Source: Massilia eburnea | GTDB lineage: Bacteria > Pseudomonadota > Gammaproteobacteria > Burkholderiales > Burkholderiaceae_D | Assembly (NCBI RefSeq): GCF_009720745.1 | Contig: NZ_WNKX01000016.1 | Location: 1-64,000 of the forward strand | Reading direction: 5' to 3' | Length of the DNA: 64,000 nucleotides | Position numbers and translations under genes: made by a program | The notes under the pieces: generated by a model | Seen by the model: the letters and a program-made list of their open reading frames with translations, nothing else | Databases searched by the model: none | What the model was told of the DNA's origin: nothing | Part shown: positions 8,647 to 16,351 of the stretch, one piece after another | Layout of the letters: each line of letters opens with the position of its first letter | How positions within the stretch are numbered: position 1 is the first letter of the stretch

Positions 8647-9501
8647 ATGAATTCCACTCAAAGTACTGTGCGATACGAAGTTCTAGACCCCTGCCTGCTG
8701 GGGCGGCCCGTCCATCGGCTGCCCGAGTTCGCTGCGCAATTGCGCGACGACCTGGCCCAGTCCATGCGGCTCAATGTGCATCGCCGTTACTGGGGCACTT
8801 GCCAGGTGGACGCTGTGACTTTCAGTCGCCTTGACGGCAGCGAGGCGCGCCAGCGCTGGCTGGGTTTTGCATCACCGTCGGGCCAGCTCGGCTTTGCGAT
8901 GGAACGCAAGCTCCTGCTCAGCGTATTGAATTACCGATATGGCCGCGCGACGCGCGGCGAAGCAGCTGTTGACGAACAGGCAGTGCGCGTTACCGCAACA
9001 GAGGAACGTCTGGCTGTGGTGCTCGGGCAACAGCTGGCCAGCATCCTGGCCGCACGCATTGAAAGCAACCTGCCCAACGGCGGCCGGGATCTTGGCGAAG
9101 AAGAAAACATTAAGGCAGGCAATAGTGCCCAACCGGCAAAAGGCAGCTGGGTCGTTACCGTTTCGCTGAGCGATGGCGAGCTGCAGGGCAAGGCCTGGTT
9201 TGCGCTCGACAAGCAAGTGATGGGCGATGTGCTGCGCGGCTTGCTTCCCGAGCGCGACGCCAGCAAGAAGGGCAACAAGAATCCGGGGCCGCTGGCGGCG
9301 CGGCTCCAGGTCGGACTGAGCGGCCGGCTGGTGTCGAAAGAGACCACGCTGGGCGCCATGTTCGACTTGCGTGTAGGCGATGTGATCCCCATCAGCCTGC
9401 ACAGGGCAGACGTCATGCTCGAAGACTCCCGCCTGTTTACAGCTGCGGTAACTGAGCACAAGGGCAAACTCTGCTTAACCTCTTTTGAAGACTCCGAATG
9501 A
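8647..9501 (+). CDS. fliM: FliM-like flagellar motor switch protein lacking the CheY-binding N-terminus
   Basis: This is a 284-residue protein of the FliM/FliN/SpoA group, against about 330 for classical FliM. It has a degenerate CheC-like middle (about residues 30-190) and a SpoA C-terminal domain (about 205-280, with LQVGLSGRLVSKETTLGAM and LRVGDVIPISLHRADVML). The EIDALL-type N-terminal peptide that binds phospho-CheY in classical FliM is missing: the protein begins MNSTQSTVRYEVLDP. It should form the middle of the C-ring between FliG and FliN. It overlaps fliN by 4 bases. A Flag-2/LfiM-type assignment is inferred. Confidence 0.8.
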   Translation: MNSTQSTVRYEVLDPCLLGRPVHRLPEFAAQLRDDLAQSMRLNVHRRYWGTCQVDAVTFSRLDGSEARQRWLGFASPSGQLGFAMERKLLLSVLNYRYGRATRGEAAVDEQAVRVTATEERLAVVLGQQLASILAARIESNLPNGGRDLGEEENIKAGNSAQPAKGSWVVTVSLSDGELQGKAWFALDKQVMGDVLRGLLPERDASKKGNKNPGPLAARLQVGLSGRLVSKETTLGAMFDLRVGDVIPISLHRADVMLEDSRLFTAAVTEHKGKLCLTSFEDSE

Positions 9502-9878
9502 ACATGATGAATAACCCGAACGGCGCCAACGATTCCATGCTGGACGATATGTCGGAAGAAATGATCATCGACCAGGTGTCGCAGGATTTGAGCGATGTTC
9601 CGGCGCCGCGTGCCGGCCGCCGCGACCTGCCGGCCATGATGCGCAAGATTCCTGTCACGCTGACGCTGGAGGTGGGCTCGGCCCGCCTGTCGCTGCAGGA
9701 CCTGATGCAGATCGGCCCCGACAGCGTGGTGGAACTGGACATGCTCGCCGGCGAGCCGCTGACCATCAAGGTCAATGGCACGGCCATCGGCCGCGCCGAG
9801 GTGGTAGTTGCGGGTGAAAACTACGGCCTGAAGGTCATCGATCTGGACGGTTTGAACCTGGACATGATGGCGCCATGA
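9498..9878 (+). CDS. fliN: Flagellar motor switch protein FliN
   Basis: This is a 126-residue C-ring protein. The last 80 residues form the SpoA domain with IPVTLTLEVGSARLSLQDL, LDMLAGEPLTIKVNGTAIGRAEVVV and a final GLKVIDL strand. It makes the lower rim of the C-ring and docks FliH/FliI. The start overlaps the fliM stop (ATGA), and its own stop overlaps the fliP start in the same way, leaving no room for fliO, which lies between fliN and fliP in classical clusters. Confidence 0.95.
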   Translation: MNMMNNPNGANDSMLDDMSEEMIIDQVSQDLSDVPAPRAGRRDLPAMMRKIPVTLTLEVGSARLSLQDLMQIGPDSVVELDMLAGEPLTIKVNGTAIGRAEVVVAGENYGLKVIDLDGLNLDMMAP

Positions 9879-10621
9879 CCTTGCGCCGCCTGATGCCCGG
9901 CCTGGCGGCCGGGGCAGTGCTGCTGTGCGCCTGCGCGCCTGCGTGGGCCCAGGATCTGCTTGGCGGAGTAGTGCCGGGAGCGAAGACCGAGTTGTCGGTC
10001 AAGATGCAGATCCTGATCATCATGACCCTGCTGGGCTTGCTGCCCGTCATGGTGATGATGATGACCAGCTTTACCCGCTTCATCATCGTGCTGTCGCTGC
10101 TGCGCCAGGCGCTCGGCTTGCAGCAGGGCTTGCCCAACCGCGTCATCACTGGGGTGGCGCTGATCCTCACCTTGCTGGTCATGAAGCCGATCGGCGACGC
10201 TGTATGGCGCGACGCCTTCGTGCCTTATGACCAGAACAAGATCGGCTTGCAGGATGCGCTGCTGATCGCCGAAAAACCGATATCCCGCTTCATGCTGGCC
10301 CAGACCAGCAAAGCTTCGCTGAAGCAGATCGCCCACCTGGCGGGCGAAGATGCGATTACCAATCCGGCCGACCATGCGTTCACGGTCAAGCTGGCGTCCT
10401 TTGTATTGTCGGAACTGAAGACGGCGTTCCAGATCGGCTGCCTGCTGTTCATTCCGTTCCTGATCATCGACCTGGTGGTGTCGTCGGTGCTGATGGCGAT
10501 GGGTATGATGATGCTGTCGCCGCTGGTGATTTCGCTGCCTTTCAAGCTGCTGCTGTTCGTGCTGGTGGATGGCTGGACATTGACTGTGAATACGCTCGTG
10601 ACGAGCATACAGGCCTATTAG
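9875..10621 (+). CDS. fliP: Flagellar export gate protein FliP
   Basis: This is a 248-residue core export-gate protein with a cleavable N-terminal signal peptide (about residues 1-25, ending ACAPAWAQ) and four membrane segments. Strong FliP signatures are TSFTRFIIVLSLLRQALGLQ and the C-terminal FQIGCLLFIPFLIIDLVVSS, MGMMMLSPLVISLPFKLLLF and VDGWTL segments. FliP with FliQ and FliR forms the helical gate inside the MS ring. In classical systems FliO helps FliP assemble; no fliO is present here. Confidence 0.97.
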   Translation: MTLRRLMPGLAAGAVLLCACAPAWAQDLLGGVVPGAKTELSVKMQILIIMTLLGLLPVMVMMMTSFTRFIIVLSLLRQALGLQQGLPNRVITGVALILTLLVMKPIGDAVWRDAFVPYDQNKIGLQDALLIAEKPISRFMLAQTSKASLKQIAHLAGEDAITNPADHAFTVKLASFVLSELKTAFQIGCLLFIPFLIIDLVVSSVLMAMGMMMLSPLVISLPFKLLLFVLVDGWTLTVNTLVTSIQAY

Positions 10622-10632
10622 GTGAGCAACTG

Positions 10633-10905
10633 ATGCTGACTCCCGACGTGGCTGTCGACCTGGTGATCGAGGCCCTGCATATTGTAATGATCCTGGTCCT
10701 GGTACTGGTCGTGCCGGGACTGGTCGCGGGCCTGCTGGTCGCCCTGGTGCAGGCGGCGACGCAGATCAATGAACAGACGCTGAGCTTTTTGCCGCGCCTG
10801 CTGGTGACACTGCTGGCGATTATCCTGACGGGGCGCTGGATGTCCGGCTACCTGATGGATTATTGCGTTTCCATATTCCAGCGCGCGGCAACACTGGTGG
10901 GGTAG
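10633..10905 (+). CDS. fliQ: Flagellar export gate protein FliQ
   Basis: This is a 90-residue protein with two membrane helices (about 14-38 and 52-72), matching FliQ in size and in the conserved GLLVALVQAATQINEQTLSF stretch. It joins the FliPQR export gate in the inner membrane. The gene lies 11 bases after fliP and 6 bases before fliR. Confidence 0.95.
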   Translation: MLTPDVAVDLVIEALHIVMILVLVLVVPGLVAGLLVALVQAATQINEQTLSFLPRLLVTLLAIILTGRWMSGYLMDYCVSIFQRAATLVG

Positions 10906-10911
10906 CGGGCC

Positions 10912-11694
10912 ATGGAACAGGTCCTGGCAAACCTCCTGGTGTGGCTGACGGCAATCTGGTGGCCATTCGTGCGCTGCATGGCGATGCTGAGCGCGGCACC
11001 GGTGATCGGCGAAATGATGGTGCCGGTGACGGTGCGCCTGCTGGTCTCGCTGGTGCTGGCCATCATCATGCTGCCGGTGACGCAGGGGCAGATCGTGGCG
11101 GGCATCGATCCGATTTCGGTGCAGGGCATCGCGGTCACGCTGGAACAGGCGGTGATCGGCGGCGTGATCGGGCTGGCCTTCCATTTTTCGATGTCGGTGA
11201 TTGCGGTATTGGGCTACCTGGTCTCGAGCCAGGTCGGGTTTTCGATGGCGGTGATGAACGATCCCTTGAACGGAACCTCGTCCGACGTGGTATCGGCATT
11301 GCTGTCGATGCTGGCGATCGTGGTGTTCTTTTCGATGGACGGCCACCTGCTGCTGGCAGGCGTGGTCGGGCAAAGCTTCAAGGCCTGGCCGCTGGGCGGC
11401 GGATATACCGCCTTGCTGCTGCAGACCGTGGCGTGGAATGTTGCGTGGATTTTCTCGGCAGCGATGCTGCTGGCGATTCCGGTCGTGTTTTCCGCCTTGG
11501 TGGTGCAGCTGGGCTTTGGTTTCCTGAACCGCGTGGCGCCGACGCTGAACCTGTTCGCGCTGGGCTTTTCGGTGATCACCATCTTTGGCTTGTTGATGCT
11601 GGGCCAGGTGGTGCGCTTCATTCCACAGCATTACATCCGCATGACGGGGCGGGTGCTTGACATGATCCAGCAACAGATGGTGCCACATGGCTGA
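10912..11694 (+). CDS. fliR: Flagellar export gate protein FliR
   Basis: This is a 260-residue inner-membrane protein with about six hydrophobic segments. The FliR pattern is visible in GEMMVPVTVRLLVSLVLAIIM, the QVGFSMAVMNDP segment, and the C-terminal VALTLNLF/FALGFSVITIFGLLML-like helices with a VRFIPQHY tail. It is part of the FliPQR gate. Its end overlaps the flhB start by 8 bases. Confidence 0.95.
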   Translation: MEQVLANLLVWLTAIWWPFVRCMAMLSAAPVIGEMMVPVTVRLLVSLVLAIIMLPVTQGQIVAGIDPISVQGIAVTLEQAVIGGVIGLAFHFSMSVIAVLGYLVSSQVGFSMAVMNDPLNGTSSDVVSALLSMLAIVVFFSMDGHLLLAGVVGQSFKAWPLGGGYTALLLQTVAWNVAWIFSAAMLLAIPVVFSALVVQLGFGFLNRVAPTLNLFALGFSVITIFGLLMLGQVVRFIPQHYIRMTGRVLDMIQQQMVPHG

Positions 11695-12832
11695 CGACAG
11701 CGGCGGCGACAAGTCAGAGAAGGCTTCAGCGCAGAAGCTGAAGAAATCCCGCCAGGAAGGGCAGGTGGTGCGTTCGCGCGACCTGGCGACGGCGATCGGC
11801 ATCCTGGTTTCGCTCAAGCTGTTCGTCTACATGCTGCCTTCCTATCTGCTGGAGTTTCGCGAAATCTTCCATCAGGCATTTGCGCCGCTGGAGGGCGAGG
11901 GTGCGCTCGATAATGTCATGAGCACGGTGTGGTTAAGTTCCGCGGCCCTGCTGGTGAAGATGGTGCTGCCGCTGTTCGTGGTGCCGCTGTTTATCGTCCT
12001 GGGCGCGATGGTGCCGGGCGGCTGGGTGATGAGCGCCAAGAACCTTGAACCCAAATTTGAACGCTTCAACCCGGTCAGCAACCTGGGACGGCTGTTCACC
12101 AAGAAGCACGGCTTTGAAATCGCGGTTTCGATCGGCAAGGCGGCGATCCTGGGCTGGGTGCTGGTCCATGTAGGCACCAGCACCATTGGCGAGTATACGC
12201 GCTTGCAGGGGCTGGGCCTGACCGATGCCATGGTGTCGGGGGCGAACCTGATGCTGAATGGCGTGATGGCCATGGTGGCCGTGTTCATCATCTTCGCCAT
12301 CATCGATGTGCCGGCGCAGGCTTACTTCTTCGCCGAGCAGCAGAAGATGTCGAAGCAGGAACTGAAGGAAGAATACAAGACGCAGGAAGGCCGGCCCGAA
12401 GTGCGCCAGCGCATCCGCCAGCTGCAGCGTGCGCTGGCCGAACGCTCGGCGCGCAAGATTGTGCCGGGCGCCGACGTGGTGATCGTCAATCCGCAACACT
12501 ATGCGGTGGCGCTCAAGTACGACGAGAAGCGCGCGGAGGCGCCCTACGTGCTGGCCAAGGGCGTCGATGAAATGGCGCTGTATATCAGGCGGCTGGCGCA
12601 GGAGCATGGGGTGGAAGTGCTGTCCCTGCCGCCGCTGGCGCGCGCAATCTATAACACCAGCCAGGTCAACCAGCAGATTCCCGTGCAGTTGTACCAGGCT
12701 GTTTCCATGGTCCTGCATTATGTGCTGCAGCTGAAGGCGTTCCGCGAAGGCCGCCGTCCATCGCAGCCCAATCCGCTGGAAGCGGCGCAGGTTCCGGTAC
12801 CAACATCCATGAGTGAGGCAGCAACAACATGA
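11687..12832 (+). CDS. flhB: Flagellar export switch protein FlhB (NPQH variant)
   Basis: This is a 381-residue export component with an N-terminal basic tail (SEKASAQKLKKSRQEGQVV), four membrane segments (about 30-210) and a cytosolic C-terminal domain. FlhB autocleaves between Asn and Pro of an NPTH motif to switch export from hook to filament subunits. Here the motif reads NPQH (near residue 268, in VVIVNPQHYAVALKYD), so the scissile Asn-Pro is kept but Thr is Gln. The C-terminal domain otherwise matches (VLAKGVDEMAL, LPPLARAIY). The start overlaps fliR and the end overlaps flhA by ATGA. Confidence 0.96.
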   Translation: MADDSGGDKSEKASAQKLKKSRQEGQVVRSRDLATAIGILVSLKLFVYMLPSYLLEFREIFHQAFAPLEGEGALDNVMSTVWLSSAALLVKMVLPLFVVPLFIVLGAMVPGGWVMSAKNLEPKFERFNPVSNLGRLFTKKHGFEIAVSIGKAAILGWVLVHVGTSTIGEYTRLQGLGLTDAMVSGANLMLNGVMAMVAVFIIFAIIDVPAQAYFFAEQQKMSKQELKEEYKTQEGRPEVRQRIRQLQRALAERSARKIVPGADVVIVNPQHYAVALKYDEKRAEAPYVLAKGVDEMALYIRRLAQEHGVEVLSLPPLARAIYNTSQVNQQIPVQLYQAVSMVLHYVLQLKAFREGRRPSQPNPLEAAQVPVPTSMSEAATT

Positions 12833-14922
12833 ATTTCCTGAAGAGCTTGTTCTCAGAAGCAGGCCGCCACAAACTCGCTACGCCGGTTTTCCTGCTCGGA
12901 ATACTGGCGATGATCATCCTGCCGCTGCCGCCGATCCTGCTGGACGTCCTGTTCACGTTCAATATCGTGCTCGCGCTGATCGTGATCCTGACCAGCGTGA
13001 ACGCGCGGCGTCCGCTGGACTTCTCGGTATTTCCGACGGTGATCCTGGCCACCACGCTGGCGCGCTTGACGCTGAACGTGGCCTCGACCCGTGTCGTGCT
13101 GCTGCACGGCCACCAGGGCACGGATGCCGCCGGTAAGGTGATCGAGGCGTTCGGCCAGGTGGTCATTGGCGGCAATTATGTGGTTGGTATGGTGGTGTTC
13201 GTGATCCTGATGATCATTAACTTCGCCGTTGTGACCAAGGGTGCAGAGCGTATCTCCGAAGTGTCGGCACGCTTCACCCTGGATGCCTTGCCGGGCAAAC
13301 AGATGGCGATCGACGCGGATTTGAACGCGGGCTTGATCAACCAGGAGAAAGCGACACAGCGCCGCAAGGAAGTGGCGACCGAAGCGGACTTCTATGGCGC
13401 GATGGATGGTGCGGCGAAGTTCGTGCGGGGGGATGCGATCGCTTCGATCCTGATCCTGATCATCAATATCGTCGGCGGCGTCGCGATCGGTACTTTGATG
13501 CAGGACATGAGCTTCGGCGATGCGTTCAAGCAGTATGCGCTGCTGACCATTGGTGACGGCCTGGTAGCGCAGATTCCAGCGCTGCTGCTGTCCGCTGCAG
13601 CTGCGATCATCGTGACCCGTGTGTCCGAATCGGAAGGAGCGGATTTCGAATCCCAGGTGGGCAGCCAGTTGCTCGCGTCGCCGAACGTCCTATTCAGCGC
13701 TTCGGCGGTGATGGTGATTATCGGCCTGGTGCCGGGCATGCCGAAACTGAGCTTCCTGACGTTTGCGGCGGTGCTTGGCTATGTCGGTTGGCGGCTCTAC
13801 CAGCGGCAGGGCGTGCCGGTGACCGACAACCTTGCGGCTGTCGAAGCGGCGCTGCGCGAAGAGAAGGTGCCCGAACTTGAATGGCAGTCGCTGCCCGTGG
13901 TGCAGCCCCTGCAGGTTTCGCTGGGCTACAAGCTGGTGGGCATGATCGACAAGGCGCACGGCGAGGTGCTGACCAAGCGCTTGCGCGGTGTGCGGCAAAG
14001 CCTGTCGGAGGCGATGGGTATGGTGCTGCCGCAGATTAATGTGCGCGATGACCTGGGGTTGAAGCCGACCCAATATGCTGTGGTGCTGGGCGGTTCGACG
14101 ATCGCGCTGGCGGAAGTGTTTGCGGACAAGCTGATGGCGATTCCGTCGCCGAACGTGTATGGGCAGATCGATGGCATACCGGGCGTGGAGCCGGCGTACG
14201 GCATGCCGGTGACCTGGATCGAGCCGAAGGACAAGGCGCATGCGCTGGGCCTGGGCTATCAGGTGGTGGAGGCGCCGAGTGCGATTGCTACCCATGTGTC
14301 GAAGCTGATCCGCGAATACCTGCCGGAGCTGTTCCGGCATGAGGATGTGGCGGCGTTGATGGAGCGTTTGACTGCGCTGTCGCCCAAGCTGGCTGGCTCG
14401 CTGGATAAGGCGTTGACGCATACGCAGCTGCTGCGGGTGTTCCGCGTGCTGCTGCAGGAGTCGGTGTCCTTGAAGGATATTGTGCCGATTGCGACGACGT
14501 TGCTCGATTCGTCGGAAACGACCAAGGATCCGATCCTGCTGGCGGCGGAGGTGCGCTGTGCGTTGCGGCGGCAGATCGTGTCGGGTTTGTTCGGGCAGAA
14601 GACGGAGATGCTGGCGTTTAACCTGGGCGGAGAGCTGGAGAATATGCTGCTTGGGTCGCTGAACCAGGCGCGCCAGACGGGCAAGGTGGTGCTCGATAAT
14701 TATCCGATCGATCCGCATTTGCTGGCGCAGCTGCAGGTGAATATGCCGGTGGCAAGGGAGCAGATGAAGCAGCAGGCCACGCCGCCGTTGTTGCTGGTGC
14801 TGCCGCAAATCAGGCCGTTACTGGCGCGCTATGCACGGCTGTTTGCGCCGGGATTGCATGTGCTGTCGTATAACGAGGTGCCGGAAAATCGCGAAGTGTC
14901 GATTATTGGTACGGTTGGCTAA
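12829..14922 (+). CDS. flhA: Flagellar export gate protein FlhA
   Basis: This is a 697-residue export protein with eight membrane helices in the first 330 residues and a large cytosolic domain that binds export chaperones. Signatures are the FHIPEP-region equivalent TVILATTLARLTLNVASTR, the LDALPGKQMAIDADLNAGLI segment with QRRKEVATEADFYGAMDGA, and the C-terminal IPIATTLLDSSE-type region. Full length is as expected. It is the last gene of the rightward arm; a repeat and the ribB locus follow. No secure terminator was found after it. Confidence 0.97.
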   Translation: MNFLKSLFSEAGRHKLATPVFLLGILAMIILPLPPILLDVLFTFNIVLALIVILTSVNARRPLDFSVFPTVILATTLARLTLNVASTRVVLLHGHQGTDAAGKVIEAFGQVVIGGNYVVGMVVFVILMIINFAVVTKGAERISEVSARFTLDALPGKQMAIDADLNAGLINQEKATQRRKEVATEADFYGAMDGAAKFVRGDAIASILILIINIVGGVAIGTLMQDMSFGDAFKQYALLTIGDGLVAQIPALLLSAAAAIIVTRVSESEGADFESQVGSQLLASPNVLFSASAVMVIIGLVPGMPKLSFLTFAAVLGYVGWRLYQRQGVPVTDNLAAVEAALREEKVPELEWQSLPVVQPLQVSLGYKLVGMIDKAHGEVLTKRLRGVRQSLSEAMGMVLPQINVRDDLGLKPTQYAVVLGGSTIALAEVFADKLMAIPSPNVYGQIDGIPGVEPAYGMPVTWIEPKDKAHALGLGYQVVEAPSAIATHVSKLIREYLPELFRHEDVAALMERLTALSPKLAGSLDKALTHTQLLRVFRVLLQESVSLKDIVPIATTLLDSSETTKDPILLAAEVRCALRRQIVSGLFGQKTEMLAFNLGGELENMLLGSLNQARQTGKVVLDNYPIDPHLLAQLQVNMPVAREQMKQQATPPLLLVLPQIRPLLARYARLFAPGLHVLSYNEVPENREVSIIGTVG

Positions 14923-15022
14923 ACCCCCAACGGTCTCGCGGCCGAGGATTTCGGTTGTGCGATGTTGATCTGCGTCGAAAGTCAAAAGCCTGGAACTAAC
15001 CCCGCGGCTGTGAGACCGTACT

Positions 15023-15061
15023 GGGTCTGACCCTTGGGTCTGACCCAGGTTTGCCGGGTTT
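15023..15061 (+). repeat. Dispersed palindromic repeat, copy A
   Basis: This is a single copy of the 39-base repeat also present at 26308, 26433, 56604 and 56678. It contains GGGTCTGACCC twice, separated by TT, then AGG, TTTGCCGGGTTT. The two arms can pair with one central mismatch. It ends at 15061, just 9 bases before the recognisable core of an FMN riboswitch, in the place where the 5' part of that aptamer should be. Confidence 0.85.
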
Positions 15062-15070
15062 GCTGTTAAA

Positions 15071-15170
15071 ATCTCCCACCGGCGGTAAAAACAGCAATGT
15101 GCAAGCCCGCGAGCGCCTATCACGCAATACCGATAGGGTCAGCAGACCTGGTGCAACTCCAGGGCCGACG
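15071..15170 (+). promoter_or_regulatory. FMN riboswitch (RFN element), apparently truncated at both ends
   Basis: The conserved RFN blocks are present in order: CCCACCGGCGGTAA (from 15075), AAGCCCGCGAGCGCC (about 15103), GGGTCAGCAGACCTGGTG (about 15136) and CCAGGGCCGACG (ending 15170). These are hallmark parts of the aptamer that turns down riboflavin genes when FMN is high. The 5' GGGGCAGGGTG-type strand and the 3' AGTCCGGATG-type strand that form the closing stem were not found. The 5' side runs into repeat copy A, and the 3' side runs directly into TTTCCTATG, the ribB start. It probably no longer works normally. Confidence 0.75.
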
Positions 15171-15176
15171 TTTCCT

Positions 15177-15808
15177 ATGTTTTCCCCCGTCATATCCCCT
15201 GAATCCCGCATCCACGCCGCGCTGGACGCCATGCGGGCCGGCATCCCCGTCATCCTGCTCGACGACTTCGACCGCGAAAACGAGGCCGATCTGATCGTCG
15301 CCACCGACCGCCTGACCGTGGAAACCATGGCCTTGATGGTCCGCGAATGCAGCGGCATCGCCTGCCTGTGCCTGACCGCCGATAAAGTCCGTGCGCTCGA
15401 ATTGCCGCCCATGACCGCCGAAAACGGCAGCAAATACGGCACCCCGTTCACGGTCTCGATCGAAGCCCGGCACGGCGTGACCACCGGTGTTCCCGCCGCA
15501 GACCGTGTGACCACATCCGCGCCGCCACGGCGCCGAACGCGCGTCCCGAAGATGTGCTTCGTCCCGGCCACGTCTTCCCGTTGCGCGCCACGCCGGGCGC
15601 TGTCCTGATGCGCGCCGGGCACACCGAGTGCTCGGTCGATCTCGCGCACCTGGCCGGTTTGTCCCCGCCGGCGGTCCTGTGCGAATTGATGAACCCGGAC
15701 GGCACCATGATGCGCGGCGATGCCATCGAGCAGTTTGCGCAGCTGCACGGAATGCCGATCCTGACCATCGCGGAACTGATTGCCTGGCGACAAGCAATGC
15801 CACACTGA
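15177..15808 (+). pseudogene. ribB: 3,4-dihydroxy-2-butanone 4-phosphate synthase RibB, frameshifted
   Basis: RibB makes the four-carbon unit of riboflavin from ribulose 5-phosphate. The first frame (from ATG 15177) matches RibB with [35 protein letters not shown] and [15 protein letters not shown]. After ADRVTT the match breaks near 15514 and continues in another frame as [29 protein letters not shown] and [15 protein letters not shown] to the stop at 15808. Adding one C at about 15514 would restore a full RibB of about 210 residues. The conserved Ser of TTGVSA is Pro here. With the damaged riboswitch upstream and no clear ribosome site, decay is likely; a sequencing error in the C run is possible. 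Confidence 0.85.
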
Positions 15809-15874
15809 ATCGTGTGCCGCTTGACATAGGTTTTCCATTCCGCAAATCTCTTAAATTCGGATGGAGGATGCGAT

Positions 15875-16273
15875 ATGACAAGCACGGATGTGGCGATAGA
15901 CTTTTCGAAGCTGACACCTGTTGAATTGATGTTCGGGGACGATTTCGAAGAAACCCAGCAACTGACTGCCCTCTTTGAAGAGGCGGAGTTGTACCTGAAT
16001 TCATTCGCTTGGTGTGCCGGCGTGAAAAATGTTTATTTTGGCCTGGGCATGTCCGACTTCATCGGCATCTTCCTGTTCGAGGTGGTGCCGTCTGCGAACG
16101 AGCGCGGACGATACCATTGGGTCATTGCCGGCGACGTTCCGCCGGCCCATTTTGCCGTCGAAAATTGCCCCGATCCTTCCTATGCCTTGAAGGGATATAT
16201 CGAGGAGACCAGAGGGAAGGTCAATGCGGCGCAGGAGCGCGAGCTCCTTAAATTGGCGCGCTTTGCTAGTTGA
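15875..16273 (+). CDS. Uncharacterised protein of 132 residues
   Basis: I do not recognise this protein. It has a good ribosome site (GGAGG at about 15862) and normal codon use. It is acidic and soluble, with no signal peptide or membrane segment, and has aromatic-rich stretches such as LYLNSFAWCAGVKNVYFGLG and GIFLFEVVP. These look like an immunity-type or DUF-style small domain with mixed alpha/beta structure, but no family can be named. It stands alone between the broken ribB and a reductase gene. Confidence 0.7.
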   Translation: MTSTDVAIDFSKLTPVELMFGDDFEETQQLTALFEEAELYLNSFAWCAGVKNVYFGLGMSDFIGIFLFEVVPSANERGRYHWVIAGDVPPAHFAVENCPDPSYALKGYIEETRGKVNAAQERELLKLARFAS

Positions 16274-16351
16274 TTGACGCGGTTTGCCAGTGACTTGGCG
16301 CCGGGGGCGGGATAGTCTCTCGTTGTGATTATTCAGCCCCTGGAGCCAGCA

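Noticed and set aside
14929..15020. Possible small mobile element with ends ACGGTCTC and GAGACCGT
   Set aside because: The arms match over only 8 bases with weak extension, there is no gene inside and no target duplication; it may be chance.
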